NCBI RefSeq assembly: GCF_014930365.1
Contig: NZ_JABXWI010000036.1
Span: 1 to 45,935, forward strand
From: Streptomyces caniscabiei
Lineage (GTDB): Bacteria; Actinomycetota; Actinomycetes; Streptomycetales; Streptomycetaceae
Direction: 5' to 3'
Length of the DNA stretch: 45,935 nt
Shown here: positions 40,630-45,935 of the stretch, piece by piece
Position numbering within the stretch: the first letter of the stretch is position 1
Layout of the letters: every line of letters starts with the position of its first letter
Notes under the pieces: model-generated
Told to the model about the DNA's origin: nothing
The model's database searches: none
Seen by the model: the letters and a program-made list of their open reading frames with translations, nothing else
Program-made: the position numbers and the translations under genes

Positions 40630-40851
40630 GGTGCCGGCGGCGACAGAACCGATGAGCCGGCCCCGGAGGTGGGCACCCGCAGCACGAGGGCACCGTGCGA
40701 TCGACGGGCCGTCACCCTGGGTCGCCGCAGCCGTCGCCGATCTCCACCCGTCGACTCGTCCCGCCGGTCGCTCTTTCGCCGCCGCTCGGCAGCGGACTGT
40801 TCGTGGGCCCAACGCCCCGACGGGGCGCCCATCTTCACGAAAAGGACGCAC

Positions 40852-41197
40852 GTGACAGAACACCTTGAGATCCGGACGGCTTCAGGCACCTTCGACGCGA
40901 TCGCAGCCGGACCCGCCGACGGGCGCCCCGTCCTGTTCCTTCATGGCGTCGGTGTTCCTGCGCCGCGGAACGATGAAGCATCCGCTCGGTGCGGAGATCG
41001 ACCGAGCGCCGTCGCTGGACCCGCGCCTGCCGACGGCCGAGGCCGTGGCCGGCTTCGCCGACGCGGTGGCCCTGTTCACCGGCGCCGTGGGAGAACACGC
41101 CCCCCACCCCGCCTACGGACGCTGCACGCACGACGAGTTCGCGCGGCTGCGTGCCATACATCTCGCCGAACACCTCCCGGGACCGGGCACTGCCTGA
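40852..41197 (+). pseudogene. Chimeric remnant: alpha/beta hydrolase start joined to a DUF1569/DinB-like end
   Basis: GTG 40852, after AAAGGACGCAC, opens a typical alpha/beta hydrolase: EHLEIRTASGTFDAIAAGP, then RPVLFLHGVG, the oxyanion region (LFLHG). After about residue 33 the frame loses sense. A different plus frame from about 40945 reads FLRRGTMKHPLGAEIDRAPS, then EHAPHPAYGRCTHDEF and LRAIHLAEHL, the C-terminal half of a DUF1569/DinB-like protein, ending at 41195-41197. The two halves meet by deletion; neither can be functional. Confidence 0.7.
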
Positions 41198-41479
41198 CCC
41201 TGGGCCCGGCGGTGCTCGTTCATCGTGACGCGGGACGTGCGCGACGCCGTTCCGGGGCCGGACGAATTGCACCTCCGCACGAAGCCGAGTGTTCCCGTCG
41301 AACGGGCCACGGCTCGCACTGCCGTCATCTCGGCAGTCGCACGCTGCTGACGGCGTTGGCCACCCAGGCGTGGCACACGGTGGCGGACTTGGCGGCGCGT
41401 CGAAGCTCCGGTCGGGGAGAACGACCTGACAGGTCACCCTGCCCACCGGAGCTTCGTCGCCTACGGCGGGACCGGGTTC
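41198..41479. other. Gene-poor stretch after the chimeric remnant
   Basis: No recognisable gene. A plus-strand reading near 41341-41400 (LLTALATQAWHTVADLAAR) might be a transposase scrap but is too short to call. The hairpin at 41401-41456 lies here. 40630-40851, upstream of the remnant, also shows no gene. Confidence 0.4.
41401..41456 (-). terminator. Hairpin downstream of the GH2 gene
   Basis: CGAAGCTCCGGT (41401-41412) pairs with ACCGGAGCTTCG (41445-41456). The loop contains a further small hairpin, GACCT-GAC-AGGTC. It lies 24 bases past the GH2 stop codon. Confidence 0.65.
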
Positions 41480-43606
41480 TCAGCCGAGGGTCCAGCTGAC
41501 GGTGTCGGTGTAGGTGGTGCCGTTGATGGTCGCGGTGACCGTCACGGTGTTCTGGCCGGGCCTCAGGGTGATGTTGGGCCACTTGAAGATGTGGTCGTTG
41601 CTGGTCAGGGTTCCCAGGGAGGTTCCGTTGAGGGTGGCGGTGACCTGGCTCGCGTTGGAGTAGACCTTGAGTTCGGTGGCGGCGTCGGTGCGCTGGGTCC
41701 AGCGGCGGCTGGTGATGTAAAGGGTGGGAGTGTCGGCCCAGTTTGCCTTGTACCAGTGGAAGGCGTCCTTGCGGGTCTGCCGGTCGCGGGTGACCAGGCC
41801 CTTGTCGTTGATGCCGGGCTGGCCTCCTTCGTTGCGGCCGTCGGAGGGGAAGTCGAACATGGCCCAGACGAACGTGCCCCAGATGTACGGGCGGCTCGCG
41901 AGTTGCTTCCAGGCCGCTTCGTGGAACAGCGACTGGTACTCCTCGGGGTGCCAGGATCCGCCCGGAGCCGGCTTGGGCGGGTTGAGGGCGTGCTGGGTGG
42001 TGCTGGCGCCGACGCCGTACTCGGACATGGCGATCCTGCGGGAGGGGGCGTTCGCGTGCAGGTTGTCGGCCCACGCTCCGAGGTCGTTGTCCTTGGAGCC
42101 GTAGTACCAGCCGTAGTACTTGTTGAAGCCGGTTGTCTGTGTGTGCAGCCCCGCCTGGGCGTTGTCGGGGTCCTCGCCGCGTACGGCGTAGGTGGAGAGC
42201 CGGTCGGGGTCCTCGGCTTCGACGATGTCGGCCAGGGACGCGAGCAGCCTGTTGGTGGCGGTGCCGTTGTAGTCGAGTTGTTCGTTGCCGATGCCCCAGA
42301 AGGCGATCGAGGGGTGGTTGTAGTTCTGCCGGATCAGTTCCCGCAGTTGGTTCTGGGTGCTGGTGGTGAAGGCGGTCGAGTCGGTGACGATGTCGACCAG
42401 GGGGATCTCGGCCCACACGACCATGCCGCGTTCGTCGGCGAGGTTGTAGTCCTTCTGGTCGTGCTGGTAGTGCGCCATGCGGACGGCGTTGGCGCCGATC
42501 TCGCCGATGAGGTCGAAGTCCTGGGTGTGGTCGGCGTCGGAGATGGCCCAGCCCTTCACCGCGCGGTCCTGGTGCAGGTTGACGCCGTGCAGGTGGAGGT
42601 GGCTGCCGTTGAGGCGGAACCCGGTGTCGGCGTCGACGGCGAGGGAGCGCAGGCCCAGGCGTTCGGTCACCACGTCCGTGATCCTGTCCCCGCCCCCGGT
42701 GACGTCATGGATCTCGACACTGGCGTTGTGAAGGTAGGGATCCGCCACACCGTTCCACAGGTGCGGGTTGTCGATGCGGAGGGTCTGCTGGAACTCCCTG
42801 CCGGTGGCCGCGGGGACGGTCTGCGCGGTGCTGCTCGTCTCCGCGACGACGGTCCCGCTCTTGTCGGCGATGACGGTGCGCACGACCACCGACCTGGTGG
42901 TGTTGCCGTCGTTCCACATCTTCGTCGTCACGGTCACCGTGGCCGACGCCGCCGTCACATCGCTCTGCCGCAGATAGACACCGGGACCCGCGTAGTCCGT
43001 CATCCGGACGTGGAGGTCCTCGACGGCCCACAGGCTCACGTTGCGGTAGATGCCGCCCTGGAAGGTGTAGTCCGCTCCCACCGGGGCGATGTTCGTGTCG
43101 CGGGCGTTGGTCACCTTGACCGCGATCACGTTGTCCCCGCCCGGTACGAGCACGCCGGTGGCGTCGAACCTGAAGCGGGAGTACCCGCCCTTGTGCTGTC
43201 CGAGGTATGTGCCGTTGACCCAGACGTCGGCGACCTGGTTGACCCCGGCGAACTGCAGGTACAGCCTCTTGCCGGCCAGGGTGGACGGCACGGTGTAGTG
43301 GCGGCGGTACCAGCCCACCCCGCGGTAGTAGTTGTTGCCGCCGTCGGCACCGTCGACGGCGTTCCAGGTGTGGGGCGTGGTGACGGACGTCCAGCTTGAG
43401 TCATCGAACCCGGGTGCTTGCGCGCCTGTCGCGTCCGATCTGATGAACCGCCAACCGGTGTTGAGCTGGATCCACACACGCGGATCCGGCGCCGTGTACG
43501 TCACGGCGGCGGACGCGGAACCGGCCAGCGGGATCCCGGCCAGCGAGGCCAGCGCCCCCGCAGCCGCCCCGCCGAGCACCTGTCGGCGGCTGGGCAGACC
43601 TGTCAT
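41480..43606 (-). CDS. Exported GH2 glycoside hydrolase (beta-galactosidase-like)
   Basis: A 708-residue enzyme. A Tat signal (SRRQVLGGAAAGALASLAG) ends near residue 34. The jelly-roll sugar-binding domain (WRFIRSDATGAQAPGFDDSSW, GVGWYRRHY, GIYRNVSLW) is followed by an immunoglobulin-like domain and the TIM barrel, with acid/base Glu442 in FWGIGNEQLDY and nucleophile Glu529 in AMSEYGVG. A C-terminal beta domain (about 615-708) completes it. It is downstream of GH42 on the same strand with a hairpin between. Galactoside hydrolysis outside the cell is likely; beta-glucuronidase- or mannosidase-type activity cannot be excluded. Confidence 0.92.
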   Translation of the reverse strand: MTGLPSRRQVLGGAAAGALASLAGIPLAGSASAAVTYTAPDPRVWIQLNTGWRFIRSDATGAQAPGFDDSSWTSVTTPHTWNAVDGADGGNNYYRGVGWYRRHYTVPSTLAGKRLYLQFAGVNQVADVWVNGTYLGQHKGGYSRFRFDATGVLVPGGDNVIAVKVTNARDTNIAPVGADYTFQGGIYRNVSLWAVEDLHVRMTDYAGPGVYLRQSDVTAASATVTVTTKMWNDGNTTRSVVVRTVIADKSGTVVAETSSTAQTVPAATGREFQQTLRIDNPHLWNGVADPYLHNASVEIHDVTGGGDRITDVVTERLGLRSLAVDADTGFRLNGSHLHLHGVNLHQDRAVKGWAISDADHTQDFDLIGEIGANAVRMAHYQHDQKDYNLADERGMVVWAEIPLVDIVTDSTAFTTSTQNQLRELIRQNYNHPSIAFWGIGNEQLDYNGTATNRLLASLADIVEAEDPDRLSTYAVRGEDPDNAQAGLHTQTTGFNKYYGWYYGSKDNDLGAWADNLHANAPSRRIAMSEYGVGASTTQHALNPPKPAPGGSWHPEEYQSLFHEAAWKQLASRPYIWGTFVWAMFDFPSDGRNEGGQPGINDKGLVTRDRQTRKDAFHWYKANWADTPTLYITSRRWTQRTDAATELKVYSNASQVTATLNGTSLGTLTSNDHIFKWPNITLRPGQNTVTVTATINGTTYTDTVSWTLG

Positions 43607-43691
43607 GTTCAGTACTCACTTCCGTTGAGGTGAAGCAGGACGTTCTGTTGGCACGACGTGCGGTGTGGGGACATGCCCGGGGCCACGCGGA

Positions 43692-43732
43692 CCGGGCGAG
43701 GCCGGATCTCACTGATGTCCGGCCTCGCCCGG
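43692..43732 (-). terminator. Strong hairpin between GH42 and GH2 genes
   Basis: CCGGGCGAGGCCGGA (43692-43706) and its perfect 15-bp complement (43718-43732) around an 11-base loop. It lies 18 bases after the GH42 stop and 86 bases before the GH2 start. It could be a terminator or an mRNA stabiliser setting the ratio of the two enzymes. Confidence 0.75.
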
Positions 43733-43750
43733 CCGGCCGCACGCTGATCG

Positions 43751-45796
43751 CTACGCGGTCACCGGCTCCCGCAGCTCCGCCCTCGGCTCGCGGACGACCG
43801 CGACGCCTCCCTCGGGGACGGTGACCGATCCGGTGACCGGTTTGCCGGTGAGGAGTTCGACGCCCTCGGCGGGGACCTCGGCGCCGTGTCCGGCGTGGTC
43901 GATCAGGAAGAGGTAGTCCGCGTCGGCGCCTCGTCGCCTCACCACCTCGACACCGGTCGGGACCTCACACTCCGGGCGCACGCCCGCGTCCTGGCGGATG
44001 CGCTCCAGTACGGCGGCCAGGGTGGCGGAATCGGGGTGGGTGGCCACGTACCAGGCGGTGCCCCTGCCGTGCGCGTGGCGGGTGACGGCCGGCACGCCGA
44101 CGAGCGGACCGTCCGCGTATGTGGCGACGGCCTCCGCTCCGGCGAGCCGGAGGCGTTCGGTCCACAGGTCGGCGGTCGCGTCCTGCGGGATCCGGCCGGC
44201 CAGGCCGACCGTCTGTCCGGGCAGCAGCGGAAACAGCTCGTCACCGTGCACGCCGAGGATCTCCCGGAAGGCGCCGGGGTAACCGCCCAGCCGGACATGG
44301 CAGTTCTCGTCCACCGCGCCGCTGTGGAAGCCCACGGCCAGGGTGCCGCCGTGCTCGACGAACGCCGCCAGGTTGGCCGCTCCCTCGTCGTCGACCAGAT
44401 ACAGGCTGGGCGCGAGGACGAGCTGGTAGCGGTCGAGGTCCGGGCTGTCGGGACGCACGAAATCGACCGCCACCCCGGCCTTCCACAGGGGTGTGTACCA
44501 GTCCCTCACCAGGTCCTGGAAGCGCAGTTCGCCGCTGGGCTGGCACGGCAGTTCCATGGCCCAGCGGGCGTCCCAGTCCCAGATGATGGCGACCTGTGCG
44601 GGGCTTGTGCTGCCGCGGACTTCGGCCAACGCCGCGAGGTCCGCGCCGAGTCGGACGACGTCCTGCCAGATCTGGCTGCCGGTGCCCGCGTGGGGGAGCA
44701 TCGCGGAGTGCCACTGCTCGGCACCCGCCTTCGCGGCGCGCCACTGGAAGTAGGCGATGCCGTCGGCGCCGTGGGCGACGTGGGCGAGCGCGTTGCGGCG
44801 CATCTCGCCGGGCCCCTTGGCCCGGTTGACGGGCTGCCAGTTGATGGCTCCGGTGGAGTGTTCCATCAGCAGCCAGGGCCGCCCGCCGGCCAGTGAGCGG
44901 ACCAGGTCGCCGCAGAGCGCGATGTCGACCTCCGACTCCGGGTCGGTGGAGAGGAGGTAGTGGTCGTTGGAGACGATGTCCAGCTCGGGGCCCCAGCGCC
45001 AGTAGTCCAGTTTGTCGAAGTTGTGCATCACCATGAAGTTGGTGGTGGCGGGGGTGTCCGGGGCGGCGGTGCGGAGCACGTCGCGTTCTGCGGTGAACAG
45101 TGACAGCAGTTCGTCGGAGCAGAAGCGGCGCCAGTCGAGCTGGTGGGTGGGGTTGGGGTCGGCGCCTGTGGCGCGGGGCGGGATGACCTCCTCCCAGTCG
45201 TAGTACCACTGGCTCCAGAAGGTGGTGCCCCAGGCGTGGTTGAGCGCGTTCAGGTCGTTGCCGTACTTCGCCTTCAGCCAGGTGCGGAAGGCCGCGGCGC
45301 TGGTGTCGCAGTAGCAGGCGGCGTTGTGGCAGCCGTACTCGTTGTGGACGTGCCACGTGGCGACGGCAGGGTGGTCGGCGTACCGCTCGGCCAGGGCGCC
45401 CGCGATGCGCAGCGCCGCGGTGCGGTAGGCGGGGCTGGAGGGGCAGAAGGTCTGGCGGCTGCCGTACGAGAGCGTGCGGCCGTCCTTGTCCACCGGCAGA
45501 GCCTCGGGATGGGCCCGGAAGAACCAGGCGGGCGGGCAGGCCGTCGGGGTGGCGAGGTCGGCGGCGATGCCGTTCTCGTGGAGCAGATCGAGGATCTTGT
45601 CCATGCGGGAGAAGTCGTGGACACCCTCGGACGGCTCCAGCAGCGCCCAGGAGAAGATCCCGACGCTGACCATGTTCACCCCGGCCTCGCGCATCAGGGC
45701 CATGTCCTCGGCCCACACCTCCTCGGGCCACTGTTCGGGGTTGTAGTCGCCGCCGTAGGCGATGCCGGGCAGGCGGAGACTGCGTTCGGTGGTCAC
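43751..45796 (-). CDS. GH42 beta-galactosidase
   Basis: A 681-residue cytoplasmic enzyme (no signal peptide). The family opening GIAYGGDYNPEQWPEEVW starts the barrel. The acid/base is Glu153 in WHVHNEYGCHNAACYC, with the nearby zinc-type cysteines. The nucleophile is Glu312 in LMEHSTGAINWQPVN. The trimerisation domain follows (about 400-610), then the small C-terminal beta domain. GGAG lies about 10 bases before GTG 45796. It starts 43 bases after the ABC permease stop, so it belongs to a sugar-uptake operon. Confidence 0.95.
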   Translation of the reverse strand: MTTERSLRLPGIAYGGDYNPEQWPEEVWAEDMALMREAGVNMVSVGIFSWALLEPSEGVHDFSRMDKILDLLHENGIAADLATPTACPPAWFFRAHPEALPVDKDGRTLSYGSRQTFCPSSPAYRTAALRIAGALAERYADHPAVATWHVHNEYGCHNAACYCDTSAAAFRTWLKAKYGNDLNALNHAWGTTFWSQWYYDWEEVIPPRATGADPNPTHQLDWRRFCSDELLSLFTAERDVLRTAAPDTPATTNFMVMHNFDKLDYWRWGPELDIVSNDHYLLSTDPESEVDIALCGDLVRSLAGGRPWLLMEHSTGAINWQPVNRAKGPGEMRRNALAHVAHGADGIAYFQWRAAKAGAEQWHSAMLPHAGTGSQIWQDVVRLGADLAALAEVRGSTSPAQVAIIWDWDARWAMELPCQPSGELRFQDLVRDWYTPLWKAGVAVDFVRPDSPDLDRYQLVLAPSLYLVDDEGAANLAAFVEHGGTLAVGFHSGAVDENCHVRLGGYPGAFREILGVHGDELFPLLPGQTVGLAGRIPQDATADLWTERLRLAGAEAVATYADGPLVGVPAVTRHAHGRGTAWYVATHPDSATLAAVLERIRQDAGVRPECEVPTGVEVVRRRGADADYLFLIDHAGHGAEVPAEGVELLTGKPVTGSVTVPEGGVAVVREPRAELREPVTA

Positions 45797-45839
45797 TGGT
45801 GAGACTCCGGGATGTGGGGAACGACGGGGAGGCATGCGG

Positions 45840-45935
45840 TCAGCCCTTGTTGGCGCCGAGGGTCAGGCCGCTGACGAACTGCCGCTGGAGTGCGAAGTAC
45901 ACGATCAGCGTGGGGATGGCGGTGAGCAGGGCGCC
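45840..45935 (-). CDS. C-terminus of a carbohydrate ABC transporter permease (MalG type), cut by window edge
   Basis: The last 31 residues: GALLTAIPTLIVYFALQRQF, then VSGLTLGANKG-stop. The IPT-(I/V)YF-QR-F-GLT-GA-KG pattern is the standard ending of the second inner-membrane permease of CUT1 sugar transporters. The rest lies outside the window. It is upstream of GH42 in the same direction, so it probably imports the galactoside that GH42 cleaves. Confidence 0.9.
   Translation of the reverse strand, partial: GALLTAIPTLIVYFALQRQFVSGLTLGANKG

Noticed and set aside
1..45935. CRISPR arrays, tRNA or rRNA genes
   Set aside because: No regularly spaced short repeats, tRNA arms or rRNA signatures were seen. 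The direct repeats at 8.3 and 29.1 kb have no CRISPR spacing.

Overview
The window is high-GC actinobacterial DNA, almost certainly a Streptomyces chromosome. Third-codon positions are nearly all G or C, GTG starts are frequent, and secreted proteins carry Sec or Tat-type signals. The gene order allantoicase, allantoinase, IclR regulator, small protein, nucleotidyltransferase, malate synthase resembles the allantoin locus of S. coelicolor. I found no rRNA, tRNA or CRISPR array.

Layout: 0-10 kb holds a transposase-like tail at the left edge, an ROK sugar kinase coupled to a small membrane protein, a divergent GntR regulator and Gfo/Idh/MocA dehydrogenase pair around a perfect palindrome, a cytochrome P450 behind a NarL-type response regulator, an aldo/keto reductase, a Pro-rich membrane protein and a histidine kinase. 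10-17.5 kb holds a secreted RNase Sa homologue with an intact active site, then the allantoin-to-malate locus alc-allB / allR / small protein / nucleotidyltransferase / aceB. 17.5-30.4 kb holds a HipA-like kinase coupled to a SelW-like protein, an unrecognised secreted protein, two divergent IucA/IucC siderophore synthetases, a surface VWA-domain pair, an HxlR regulator divergent from an alanine-type aminotransferase, and HAD, histidine phosphatase, winged-helix-like and thioesterase genes.

30.5-34.7 kb has an animal-type heme peroxidase divergent from a GH89 alpha-N-acetylglucosaminidase. 34.8-38.9 kb is a tight six-gene purine operon: small YkoF-like protein, HTH regulator, OHCU decarboxylase, HIU hydrolase, uricase, 8-oxoguanine deaminase. 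38.9-41.4 kb is a scrap zone with an integrase tail and a chimeric pseudogene around an intact SnoaL-like/TetR module. 41.5-45.9 kb is a sugar locus with GH2 and GH42 enzymes and the end of an ABC permease.

The two purine loci form one route: 8-oxoguanine deaminase feeds urate to uricase, HIU hydrolase and OHCU decarboxylase make S-allantoin, allantoinase and allantoicase give ureidoglycolate, and malate synthase consumes the glyoxylate. Xanthine dehydrogenase and ureidoglycolate lyase are not in the window. The most informative new observation is a paired operator-like box, TTCC-N7-GGAA, occurring twice at 20-21 bp spacing in each of the allB, allR and aceB promoter regions. Other points of interest are two cleanly built regulator-operator promoters that look leaderless (HxlR and TetR/SnoaL), a family of four long intergenic inverted repeats, and a secreted protein with a pore-former-like Ser/Thr-rich hairpin segment.
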